Positions 10,421 to 17,432 are shown, counted from the stretch's first letter. The stretch is DNA of 64,000 nt from Parapedobacter soli (GCF_025460835.1 NZ_JAMXAY010000002.1:1-64000); one strand, 5' to 3'. Program-made: numbers and translations. Notes: generated by a model from the letters alone, not told the origin.

Positions 10421-11182
10421 ATGAGGTATCAGGACAGTATACAGCGGTTTTCACAACGGGCTGGAAACTATGATAGGTTTCGGCCGGATTACCCGCAGGC
10501 ACTCCTCTCATTCCTCCATGAAACCGTACCCATTACCCCCGGTTTGGTTATCGCCGACATTGCGGCGGGCACGGGCATATTCACAGAGCAGATCGCTTCG
10601 TGGGGTAGCCGGGTGTATGTGATAGAGCCCAATCCCTATATGCGCAGCATGGCACGTAGGCGGTTGAGCGCCTGCGGACGGTGTGTATTCTTGGATGGAA
10701 CTGCCGAGGCCACGGGGTTGCCAGACCGCTCGGTCGACCTTTTTGTCTCCGCCCAAGCTTTCCATTGGTTCGATTTGGCTAAGACAAAAGCAGAATTCGA
10801 ACGGACATCGCGTAGTTCGGCCCATGTAGCTGTCGTTTGGAACCTGCGGAATACACGCAGTGCTTTTGAGTCTGGTTATGAGTTGTTTATCCGAAGTTAC
10901 GCGACGGACTACCTCCAAGTGAGCCAACGCAAGATGGATACGGCGGATGTCCGTTCCTTTTTCGCACCATCGGTACCGAAATATCGTGTTTTCGGCCACG
11001 TGGATTCGCTGACTTATGAGCAACTGCTTGGCCGTACGCTATCTTATTCGTTCCTTCCGGATGAGCTGTCGCCTGTGTTGCCTGAGATGACAGCAGCGTT
11101 GGAAGCGTTGTTTAAGGCGCACCAACGGGAGGGGAGGGTGCGGTTATCGTACAAGGCACGGTTGTTCGTGGGGCAGATTTGA
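10421..11182 (+). CDS. class I SAM-dependent methyltransferase
   Basis: Soluble methyltransferase of 253 aa. The SAM-binding motif I is clear (VIADIAAGTGIFTEQ, about residue 45), with motif II (YVIEPNPYM) and the later DLFVSAQAFHWFD segment typical of the UbiE/BioC-like methyltransferase_11 group. A longer frame opens at 10301, but the 40 extra residues do not look like protein and the N-terminus of related proteins begins near MRYQDSIQRFS, so the internal ATG was chosen. It lies 25 bp before the next gene on the same strand. The substrate is unknown. Confidence 0.85.
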   Translation: MRYQDSIQRFSQRAGNYDRFRPDYPQALLSFLHETVPITPGLVIADIAAGTGIFTEQIASWGSRVYVIEPNPYMRSMARRRLSACGRCVFLDGTAEATGLPDRSVDLFVSAQAFHWFDLAKTKAEFERTSRSSAHVAVVWNLRNTRSAFESGYELFIRSYATDYLQVSQRKMDTADVRSFFAPSVPKYRVFGHVDSLTYEQLLGRTLSYSFLPDELSPVLPEMTAALEALFKAHQREGRVRLSYKARLFVGQI

Positions 11183-11207
11183 ACGCTGAAATTATGCATT
11201 GTCAACT

Positions 11208-12419
11208 ATGAAAAAACGTTATTATTCGCTTGATGTGTTCCGTGGGGCTACGGTAGCGCTGATGATTTTAGTAAACAATCCGGGGAGCTGGGCGCATCTT
11301 TTTTCACCACTGGGCCACGCGGAGTGGCATGGGCTTACGCCCACGGACCTGGTGTTCCCGTTTTTTCTGTTTGCTGTGGGCAACGCGATGGCATTTGTGA
11401 TCCCGCGCCTAAGGGAAGCTGGCGACTCCGCATTTTGGCGGAAAGTGCTGAAACGTACGGCATTGATTTTCGGTATCGGACTGTTGCTCAATTGGTGGCC
11501 TTTCGTGCGTTGGGAAGGGGATGCCCTGGTGTTTAAACATTGGGTTGATCCTGATGATCCGGAGCGGGGTATCCGAATTTTCGGAGTGCTGCAGCGTATC
11601 GCGCTGGCTTACTGCTTCGCATCCATCATCGTTTATTACCTTAAGGAAAGGTGGGTTATCACCATTTCGGCGGTATTGCTATTAGGCTATTGGGTGCTTT
11701 GCGCGGTATTTGGCGGTACTGATCCGTATAGTTTGGAAGGTTGGTTTGGAACCGCCGTAGATAAGGCGGTGCTGGGAACGGCGCACCTGTATCGCGGAGA
11801 GGGTGTCCCGTTTGATCCGGAAGGGCTGATGAGTACCTTGCCCGCTATTGTGCAGGTAGTGGTTGGCTACCTCACGGGGCAGTATATCCGGGCGCAGGGT
11901 CAGGTAAGCTGGCTGTGGCCGCGGCTGCAGGCACCGGCCGAACCGCTCTATAAAATGATGTCGGGCTTGTTCGTGGTGGCAGCGCTCCTGTCGTTGCTGG
12001 GTCTGTTCTGGGGGTTGGAGTTCCCCATCAATAAGAAAATATGGACGAGTTCTTACGTGCTTTATACCAGTGGCCTCGCGTTGTTTACCATCGGCGTTGT
12101 TATCTGGTTTTTAGAGGTGCTGGGTGTACGGAACGGCCTCACACGCTTCTTTGATGTTTTTGGTAAGAATCCGCTGTTCATTTTTGTACTTAGCGGTGCA
12201 CTGCCACGCTTGCTGGGGTTAATCCGTATCCCAATGGGAGTTGATGAATCAGGCGGAGCGCAGTATACCACGCCGCTTCGTTGGTTTTATACCGAGGTGT
12301 GCGCGCATGTGCCGGGGCCACCGGAAGTTGGGTCGTTTTGTTATGCGTTGGCATTTCTTGCGCTTTGTTGGTGTATTTGCTACGTATTGGATAGGAAGGG
12401 GATTTATATTAAGGTATAA
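11208..12419 (+). CDS. NagX-like membrane protein (DUF5009 / HGSNAT-type acyltransferase family)
   Basis: Polytopic inner-membrane protein of 403 aa related to heparan-alpha-glucosaminide N-acetyltransferase and bacterial NagX. The N-terminus carries the family motif SLDVFRGATVALMILVNNPG, then HGLTPTDLVFPFFLF, followed by about ten membrane helices. These proteins are linked to amino-sugar metabolism; the acetyl-acceptor here is not known. The frame also has a TTG 9 bp upstream, but the ATG giving MKKRYYSLDVFRG matches family N-termini. No same-strand gene follows; an accessory region begins directly after it. Confidence 0.87.
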   Translation: MKKRYYSLDVFRGATVALMILVNNPGSWAHLFSPLGHAEWHGLTPTDLVFPFFLFAVGNAMAFVIPRLREAGDSAFWRKVLKRTALIFGIGLLLNWWPFVRWEGDALVFKHWVDPDDPERGIRIFGVLQRIALAYCFASIIVYYLKERWVITISAVLLLGYWVLCAVFGGTDPYSLEGWFGTAVDKAVLGTAHLYRGEGVPFDPEGLMSTLPAIVQVVVGYLTGQYIRAQGQVSWLWPRLQAPAEPLYKMMSGLFVVAALLSLLGLFWGLEFPINKKIWTSSYVLYTSGLALFTIGVVIWFLEVLGVRNGLTRFFDVFGKNPLFIFVLSGALPRLLGLIRIPMGVDESGGAQYTTPLRWFYTEVCAHVPGPPEVGSFCYALAFLALCWCICYVLDRKGIYIKV

Positions 12420-12895
12420 GCACTTTGGTCTTCGACCGATTCTCGGTCGTGTACCGGTGGTTTTCTTATCCTTACCAAATCTGCCCAGTACCCAAGGCGT
12501 ACCACGATGCTATGTCGCCTGTACACTCCTCGCTCCACTTTCTTGCGGGATTGGCTTCTGGATGGCTTCGGTATGGCTTCGGAGCTTGGCTTGGACTTCA
12601 ACTGGACTTGTATTGGACTTCTACTGGATTTGGTTTGGACTCCTATTGGTTCCGCCTGTCGAAGCGTAGTGCAAGGCAGCATAGAGAGCAAACTTACCTC
12701 CGAAGCCGACCCCTAGCTGACTCAAACGCTACCCCGCCCTGACCCATTCCCTATCTGTTGTCCGTCCAAATATGCCTTTCTCCCATTATATGGCCGCTTA
12801 ACCTTCGTTGAAATGCCTCTGGCGAGGCCGTTTACCAAGGCATATGCGGGACACCAGGGGGTAGGGCCCGAAGGAAGGTTAATGGAAGGTAGGAT
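12420..12895. other. intergenic region with ~12-bp periodic degenerate repeat
   Basis: No convincing gene. Between about 12540 and 12660 the sequence is built from variations of TTGGACTTC/TACTGGA and ATGGCTTCGG words recurring roughly every 12 bp, giving low-complexity open frames in several phases that are not protein-like. It marks the left edge of the accessory island. Confidence 0.5.
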
Positions 12896-13026
12896 TTGAG
12901 GTAAGAGAAACTCCTTATTTCAATAGTGGTGTGCCGGGGTTCTCCAACATGCGAAGAGGGGTAATGGGTTACGTCCTGGCCGAGGCGCTTGACGTGTCGA
13001 TTGCTGATTTTTTTGAGTTTACGTAA
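12895..13026 (+). pseudogene. 3' remnant of an XRE-type regulator gene
   Basis: The last codons read YVLAEALDVSIADFFEFT then stop, closely matching the C-terminus YVLAGALNVPIAEFFEFT of the intact XRE gene at 17745-17969. Upstream residues (SNMRRGVMG) look like a decayed version of SRMEKGRVNPS with a small deletion, and the frame closes about 44 codons before the end, so only a fragment is left. The final 18 bp of coding sequence and the next 15 bp are identical to the intact copy, making a 33-bp direct repeat (13009-13041 and 17952-17984) that brackets the whole guide-RNA island. This suggests a duplication or recombination event formed the island boundaries. Confidence 0.75.
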
Positions 13027-13034
13027 TACATAGG

Positions 13035-13099
13035 AGCAAGGACGCAAGGAGCAAAGACAAAGGAATTGCGAACACCTTTCAAATGGGGTATGTAAGCAC
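13035..13099 (-). CRISPR. outlying degenerate repeat with guide-like segment behind tracrRNA copy B
   Basis: On the minus strand a diverged copy of the array repeat (core CATTTGAAAGGTGTTCGC) lies about 50 nt after the end of the second tracrRNA copy. It is followed by about 30 nt of guide-like sequence made of CTTTGCTCCTTGCGTCC words. Together with the tracrRNA this has the order of a natural single-guide RNA. The guide part matches the dispersed GGAGCAAGGACGTAA-type repeats, for example those upstream of rpsO. Confidence 0.5.
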
Positions 13100-13146
13100 T
13101 TAATTTGATTTCGCGAACGAGGCTCGGTTATATAGTATCGGTTGTA

Positions 13147-13209
13147 AAATAAAAGTATTTAGTGAGTGTCAACCCGACCTCACCCTACGGCTGTACAAGC
13201 AGCCTCTAA
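13147..13209 (-). ncRNA. second tracrRNA copy (copy B)
   Basis: Nearly the same 60-nt sequence as the tracrRNA next to the Cas12f-like gene. It keeps hairpin 1 (GGCTG, loop CTTGTA, CAGCC) and hairpin 2 (GTGAGGTC, loop GGGTT, GACACTCAC). Compared with copy A the hairpin 2 stem changes from GCC/GGC to GTC/GAC, a compensatory pair swap that keeps the stem and argues that the RNA structure is under selection. The anti-repeat ATACTTTT is also kept. It begins right at the stop codon of the deleted PIN toxin gene, so it may be transcribed with the antitoxin. Confidence 0.7.
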
Positions 13210-13319
13210 AGTAATAAGAAGTCAGACGCGTTTAAGATTGGGATTTGTCGAAACGGATTCATAACTAGCAAATCCTTGTCGATCAGCGTATTGGTGTCAA
13301 ACACAAAAAACTTATTCAT
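13206..13319 (-). pseudogene. PIN-domain toxin with large internal deletion
   Basis: Short frame of 37 codons beginning MNKFFVFDTNTLI, the N-terminus of PIN-family toxins with its first catalytic Asp, joined directly to DKDLLVMNPFRQIPIL, the C-terminal segment that normally lies about 100 residues later in the family. The middle of the PIN domain, with the remaining acidic residues, is gone, so the toxin should be inactive. Its ATG overlaps the antitoxin stop by 8 bp, the usual arrangement of toxin-antitoxin operons. Confidence 0.75.
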
Positions 13320-13542
13320 CCGATTTTAGGAGTTCCTGTAATTCGGTTTCGTTGAAGCCCTTAGCTTTCGCTTCGGCAGTTGCCTTGTTTATGATCTCAA
13401 ATAGCCGTTCATTGGCCGGCTGGCCTAAGAAATCGACAAGCCAAGCGTTGATATAAAGCTCAGCGGTCCTCTTCCGCTCGATATCAGCTTTTTCAAATGC
13501 ATCGGCCAAATTTGGTGGTACATTAATAGCTATCGTTTTCAT
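13312..13542 (-). CDS. antitoxin-like protein of a broken PIN toxin-antitoxin pair
   Basis: Small acidic protein of 76 aa. The N-terminal MKTIAINVPPNLADAFEKA resembles the beta strand and helix of ribbon-helix-helix antitoxins, followed by helices ending LLKSDE that would wrap a toxin. The start chosen has a good AAGGAAG site 6 nt upstream (unusual in this genome); a GTG/ATG further upstream would add eight residues. The toxin partner downstream is deleted internally, so this is now an orphan antitoxin, possibly kept for autoregulation or for driving the tracrRNA copy behind it. Confidence 0.75.
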   Translation of the reverse strand: MKTIAINVPPNLADAFEKADIERKRTAELYINAWLVDFLGQPANERLFEIINKATAEAKAKGFNETELQELLKSDE

Positions 13543-13973
13543 TACAACTTCCTTAGTAATAATCAAATGTTTTTGATGATACCGCTAGTTTAACAATCAT
13601 CCACCGATCGGTTTCTAGAAGATTTTATGTTCGCATACCTTCAAAAAGTGGTTAGTAACACACATCACGGACATCCCTAAAAAAACATTCTTGTTGCATA
13701 TACCTTTCAATTTGATTCCCTCTTGCCCCGATTGATGATGAAAGGAACAAAGATTAAGGATTACGACCACCGTTCAAATGGGCCGACAATAGCGAAACGT
13801 GATGGTTAATAGACACCCAGCCATTGGATATACTTTTCAAATTGATTCCCTCCATACCTCGATTAATGATGAAAGGAACAAAGAATAAAGACTACGCATT
13901 TAGAAAGGCGTAAGTCAACCCTTCGCGCAAGCACATCGCATAAGACCTGTGCCAGTTCGAGGTCTGTAACACC

Positions 13974-14266
13974 TTTTGGTATCTCGGAATACAGTAAACT
14001 TCTGTTGCACATACCTTTCAAAATGGGGTTACCCACACCTTGTCCCAACTGGCCATCATGATAATGACTGTTGCACATACCTTTCAAAATGGGGTTACCC
14101 ACACCGTTCGGTGATGAAGCCAGCTATTGGTGATAGTTGCACATACCTTTCAAAATGGGGTTACCCACACCACCTACGTTCATCAGGTGAAAACAATGCT
14201 GTTGCACATACCTTTCAAAATGGGGTTACCCACACCGTCGTTGGGTTTTATGAGCGATGTTCTGAC
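13974..14266 (-). CRISPR. CRISPR core: four identical 36-bp repeats with 29-30-bp spacers
   Basis: Four perfect repeats at 14004-14039, 14070-14105, 14136-14171 and 14201-14236. Spacers between them are 30, 30 and 29 bp, with 30-bp spacers also at 13974-14003 and 14237-14266 bounded by degenerate repeats. Orientation was chosen as minus because the repeat then begins GGTGTGGGTAACCCC and ends GAAAGGTATGTGCAAC, and ending in ATGCAAC/GTGCAAC next to the spacer is the pattern of Cas12f crRNAs; it also makes the array codirectional with the Cas12f-like gene and its tracrRNA. By eye none of the five unique spacers matches elsewhere in the window. Confidence 0.93.
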
Positions 14267-14534
14267 GTTGCATATATCTTTCAGATTTTGTCGCTGGCTC
14301 GCCCTAAGTAATGATGAAAGGAACAAAGATTAAGGATTTGCACGATACATTTCAAAATGACTTCCTCTTGCCCTGAGCAATGATGAAAAGAGCAAAGAAC
14401 AAGGACAGTACCGCAAATAGACCTGAATCCCGCTGTATACACTTTCCAAAATGGGGTTAGCGACATCTGAAGCGGGGCTTTTTTATTAGCCTATGCTGTT
14501 GTATATACCTTTCAAAATTGATGCCCGCTTGCCC

Positions 14535-14889
14535 TGAACAATGATGAAAAGAGCAAAGATTAAGGATTTGCATGTTGCCATTTAAATCGGATTATCCTCA
14601 TTGAGCTTTTTCTGATGTCTAGTGTCTAGCGTCTGATGTATCAAAATAATATACCTTTCAAAATGGGGTTAGTGACACCAATATTGCAAAGAACCCGAAA
14701 GATTAAGGAGTTGCATATACCTTTCAAACTATCCCCCTCTGCCCCGAATAATGATGAAAGGAGCAAAGATTAAGGATTTGCATGTCGCCATTTAAATCGG
14801 ATTATCCGCATTGAGCTTTTTCTGATGTCTAGTGTCTAGCGTCTGATGTCTCAAAATAATATATCTTTCAAAATGGGGTTAGTAACACT
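14535..14889. repeat. tandem segmental duplication inside the array (2 x ~145 bp)
   Basis: The segment 14568-14679 recurs at 14778-14889 with 6 mismatches in 112 bp, and similarity continues about 30 bp to the left of each. Each copy holds two repeat-spacer units, including the 40-bp spacer with words such as GATGTCTAGTGTCTAGCG. A third partial copy of that spacer is at 15088-15128. This shows growth of the array by duplication rather than by new spacer capture. Confidence 0.8.
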
Positions 14890-15390
14890 AAAAATTACTG
14901 CAAAGACAAAGTTCAATCGTTGTATATGCCTTTCAAAATGGAGTAGGTAATACCTATTCGGGTTCGAGAAAACATCGTTCATCAGTTATATATACCTTCC
15001 AAAATTGATGCCCGCTTGCCCTGAACAATGATGAAAGGAGCAAGGACAAAGGGTTGCCGCCACTTTTCAAAAGGGGTTACCCACACCGAGCTTTTTCTGA
15101 TGTCTAGTGTCTGGCGTCTGTTGTCTCAAAATAATATACCTTTCAAGATCGATCCCTGCTTGCCCTGAGTAATGATGAAAGGAGCAAGGAATAAGAACAC
15201 TACCTGGGCCAGTTTCTGTATGCTCCGATTTACGATAGAACCGTTGCCTATACCAAATTCAATCATTGTCCCCGAAAAGACTGACGATTGTATATGCTTT
15301 TTTGCTCGTGGCTCCGCATTGTACACATTAATCACAACCGCAAGTTGACCATCGTATATACCCATTTTCAAACTCTCAGACTCTTGTGGC

Positions 15391-15463
15391 AAATAAAAAA
15401 GTATTCAGTGAGTGCCAATCCGGCCTCACCCTACGGCTGTACAAGCAGCCTCAAAATTTTCAA
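15391..15463 (-). ncRNA. tracrRNA of the Cas12f-like system (copy A)
   Basis: Starts about 50 bp after the stop of the Cas12f-like gene on the same strand. Visible parts in order: hairpin 1 GGCTG-CTTGTA-CAGCC (15450 to 15435), the same stem and CUUG loop start as the hairpin in known Cas12f tracrRNAs; hairpin 2 GTGAG-GCC-GGATT-GGC-A-CTCAC (15429 to 15408); then an anti-repeat ATACTTTTT (15404 to 15396). The anti-repeat pairs over 9 positions, two of them G-U, with GAAAGGTAT, the most conserved part of the array repeat. The sequence is conserved in a second copy at 13147-13209 with a compensatory change in hairpin 2. Transcript ends are not defined. Confidence 0.82.
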
Positions 15464-15509
15464 AGAACTATCTTAGTCGTAAGCCACCAGTCATCAGTCA
15501 ACTCGCCAC

Positions 15510-16604
15510 TTACTCCTCAATCACGTTAATCCCGGCCTTCTTCGCCTTGTAGGCAATCTTTTCCTTCAACCCATAATAACTCCAGTTGCGGAGCAGGAAC
15601 TCCTCCTCCTTGGCTACTTCCTCCTTTTGCTGCTGGTTAACCAATAGCAGGGTCCCCGCTTCGGACTTTATACACAGGTCGATCAGCCGGCGGCTGTACA
15701 GGTGCAGCCGGCTGTCCACATATTGCCTTTCTTTCGCATCCCAGTCGTCCAAGCTTTTCAGCTTACGCTGGCGGCCCTTACCGGATCGGTTGTACGTAGA
15801 CCCGCGTTGCAGGCGGTGCCGCGCAGCCTGTATGGCCAGCCGCCGGTGCAGGAATTCCTCCTTGTTGCCGATCTGGAACTGCGCCTTCCCCACGTTCACC
15901 ACAATGGGGTGCTCGATGGAGAGCGATGCCTCGGCAATGACCGAGTCCTTCAGCTGATGCGCGTCGCGCTCCATCTCAAAGGCCGCCAGCAGGTACAGCT
16001 TGCCCTTGTCGATTTTCAGCGAACTGGCGCAGAGTTTCAACTTACCCGCGATGTTGCGCTGTATCAGTACCCGCTTATCCGTTTTGTCTTTGCCGAGGTA
16101 GGTCTTGAACGGGATTTTGAATAACGTAAACCGGAATTCGCGGTGTTTCTCGTCGGCCACGAATTTCAGCGACTTGCCCGAAAAGGGCAGCGGAATATTG
16201 CGCTTGTAGTTGCGTAGCGATTTCTCCCCCTTCCAGTACGCGGTCCGCTCGGCATTGTATACACTGGTGAGTGAATTGTTCAGGTTGGAAAAGATGTCGG
16301 ACGGCATCTTACCCAGCAGCTTGCTCGACAGCACGCGGTAGGTGGTATTCATCCGTGAGGTATTGAGGATGCCGTCTTCATCCTTGGCACGGTCGGCCAG
16401 CTTCACCTTCACCTCGTCGGTAAAATAAATCAGGTCTTTTACCCGATCCTGCACATACAGGTTGGTGAAAATGAGGTTGGCGGCCTGAAAGGCCAGAAAC
16501 TGCCATTCATACAGCTGCTTGTAGTGGGCGTCTTTCTGCGCTTTGTCTTCGCAGTCCACATATACCTGTATTTTCCGTGTGAGGATGATGGTTTCCTTTT
16601 CCAT
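15510..16604 (-). CDS. dcas12f: nuclease-dead Cas12f/TnpB-like RNA-guided DNA-binding protein
   Basis: 364-aa protein. The N-terminal half (about 1-225) corresponds to the REC/wedge part; from about 226 it follows the RuvC fold of Cas12f and TnpB: RuvC-I HPIVVNVGKAQF, a basic bridge segment (RHRLQRGSTYNRSGKGRQRK, 263-282), KERQYVDSRLHLYSRRLIDL (291-310), and RuvC-II GTLLLVNQQQ. The catalytic Asp of RuvC-I is N237 and the Glu of RuvC-II is N323. The chain stops at GINVIEE, before the zinc ribbon and the RuvC-III Asp, so DNA cleavage should be impossible. It starts 3 nt after the sigma-like gene stop (coupled translation) and is followed by a tracrRNA and array. Inferred role: guide-directed DNA binding that positions the partner sigma factor. 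A TnpB-derived repressor is the alternative, but the array and tracrRNA favour Cas12f. Confidence 0.88.
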   Translation of the reverse strand: MEKETIILTRKIQVYVDCEDKAQKDAHYKQLYEWQFLAFQAANLIFTNLYVQDRVKDLIYFTDEVKVKLADRAKDEDGILNTSRMNTTYRVLSSKLLGKMPSDIFSNLNNSLTSVYNAERTAYWKGEKSLRNYKRNIPLPFSGKSLKFVADEKHREFRFTLFKIPFKTYLGKDKTDKRVLIQRNIAGKLKLCASSLKIDKGKLYLLAAFEMERDAHQLKDSVIAEASLSIEHPIVVNVGKAQFQIGNKEEFLHRRLAIQAARHRLQRGSTYNRSGKGRQRKLKSLDDWDAKERQYVDSRLHLYSRRLIDLCIKSEAGTLLLVNQQQKEEVAKEEEFLLRNWSYYGLKEKIAYKAKKAGINVIEE

Positions 16605-16607
16605 GGT

Positions 16608-17432
16608 TTAGGCCGATTGTTTCGCTTTGTTTTTATTAATGACGGCATAAGCTTGCACAAACAGCGACTTCACCCGTGTGTCGTCGAGTTGCAGCGCCGC
16701 GGCGATTTCCTCAAAGGAATACTGCAGGTCGTAGCGCATAGCCAGTACCTGCGCCTGCTCTTCAGTGAGCATGCCTTCGGCGATGAGCGGTTTGGTGCGT
16801 GTGGCGCTATCCAGCTTGGTCGTATCGGCGAGGGCAGCCCTCAGGTGGGCAATGCATTGCTCCACGCGCTGGGCAACCTCGTAATCCGAGATGCCGCCGA
16901 GGTGGTAGGCTATCCGGTCGTAGTTAAAGCTGTATCGCAGGCATAGCCGGAGAAATAGCTGCTGCTGGTCGGTCAGGTTGGGCAATAGCCGGTTGACCTG
17001 CTCCAGTTGCCGTTGTTTTTCCGCCTCCAGCTGTTCGAGGTATACGGCATCCTCCTCGGCTTCGTCCTCCAGTTCGTAACCCAGCATAAACTCTTGGAAA
17101 TCCTCGATGCCATCCAGCCGCAGCATGCTGCGGTGGAAACGGTTGAGACTCTTGCGGTAGTAGGCCATGCCCGCTTCGTGGAGTTGCTGGCTGAGGAACT
17201 CATGCAGATTGTCCGTGTCTCGGATAACTTCCCGCATGAGCCAAAGCCGGAGGAATGCTTCCTGGGCGATGATATTGGCCACCAGATCGTCTTTTACAAA
17301 ACGTTCGGCGCGATAGACATAGTGAGGGTAATATATGCGGTAAAAGTAGGCCAGTCCGGCCTCATCGCCGGCTTTGAAGCGGTGGAATGCTTCGGTGGTG
17401 TCTTTTCGGGTTTGGTAATTGGTTTTCGCCAT
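16608..17432 (-). CDS. ECF-like sigma factor partner of dCas12f
   Basis: 274-aa protein with an ECF sigma layout. Residues about 10-95 match a sigma-2 region (EAFHRFKAGDEAGLAYFYRI, then AQEAFLRLWLMREVI). An acidic linker (about 110-140, YELEDEAEEDAVYLEQLEAE) leads to a sigma-4-like helix-turn-helix (LLPNLTDQQQLFLRLCLRY then IAYHLGGISDYEVAQRV). A second, similar module follows (GMLTEEQAQVLAMRYDLQYS then EEIAAALQLDDTRVKSLFVQ), so the C-terminus is longer than a normal ECF factor (about 190 aa). No anti-sigma gene is adjacent. It is first in the operon with dcas12f, from a housekeeping-type promoter with a leader of about 230 nt. Inferred role: recruits RNA polymerase core to sites chosen by the guide RNA; which contacts replace promoter recognition is unknown. 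Confidence 0.82.
   Translation of the reverse strand: MAKTNYQTRKDTTEAFHRFKAGDEAGLAYFYRIYYPHYVYRAERFVKDDLVANIIAQEAFLRLWLMREVIRDTDNLHEFLSQQLHEAGMAYYRKSLNRFHRSMLRLDGIEDFQEFMLGYELEDEAEEDAVYLEQLEAEKQRQLEQVNRLLPNLTDQQQLFLRLCLRYSFNYDRIAYHLGGISDYEVAQRVEQCIAHLRAALADTTKLDSATRTKPLIAEGMLTEEQAQVLAMRYDLQYSFEEIAAALQLDDTRVKSLFVQAYAVINKNKAKQSA

Larger units (their letters stand above)
13628..15388 (-). CRISPR. extended, mostly degenerate CRISPR array (~24 units)
   Basis: Diverged 36-bp repeats continue on both sides of the perfect core. Recognisable units start (plus coordinates) near 13628, 13693, 13758, 13824, 14267, 14338, 14432, 14498, 14568, 14644, 14710, 14778, 14854, 14919, 14985, 15053, 15129, 15286 and 15352. 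Steps are mainly 65-70 bp with a few of 76; spacers are mostly 29-34 bp, some 40. On the minus strand the 3' end of each repeat (GAAAGGTATATGCAAC or close) is best kept, while the 5' half varies and falls in two classes (ending near CCCC or near GGGCAAGCGGGCATCAA). The first unit follows the tracrRNA directly. Open frames over this stretch are artefacts of the repeats. Confidence 0.85.

Noticed and set aside
12241-12742. Several frames of 69-142 codons after the NagX-like gene
   Set aside because: They run through the periodic tract, overlap one another in different phases, and lack protein-like composition.
13974-14266. Reading the array on the plus strand (repeat starting GTTGCACATACC)
   Set aside because: The minus-strand repeat ends in GTGCAAC as in Cas12f crRNAs, pairs with the tracrRNA anti-repeat, and is codirectional with the operon.
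14237-14266. Partial match of this spacer (CATAAAACCC) inside the GH92 gene near 21738
   Set aside because: Only ten bases match, inside a coding region, which is expected by chance.
13863-14466. Frames encoding repeated CTYLSKWGYPH or NPILKGMCN peptides
   Set aside because: They are direct translations of the CRISPR repeats and have no start context.
15126-15392. 88-codon minus-strand frame with TTG start after the Cas12f-like gene
   Set aside because: It begins in the anti-repeat of the tracrRNA and runs through three array units at ~66-bp spacing; the protein resembles no family I know and the repeats explain the sequence.
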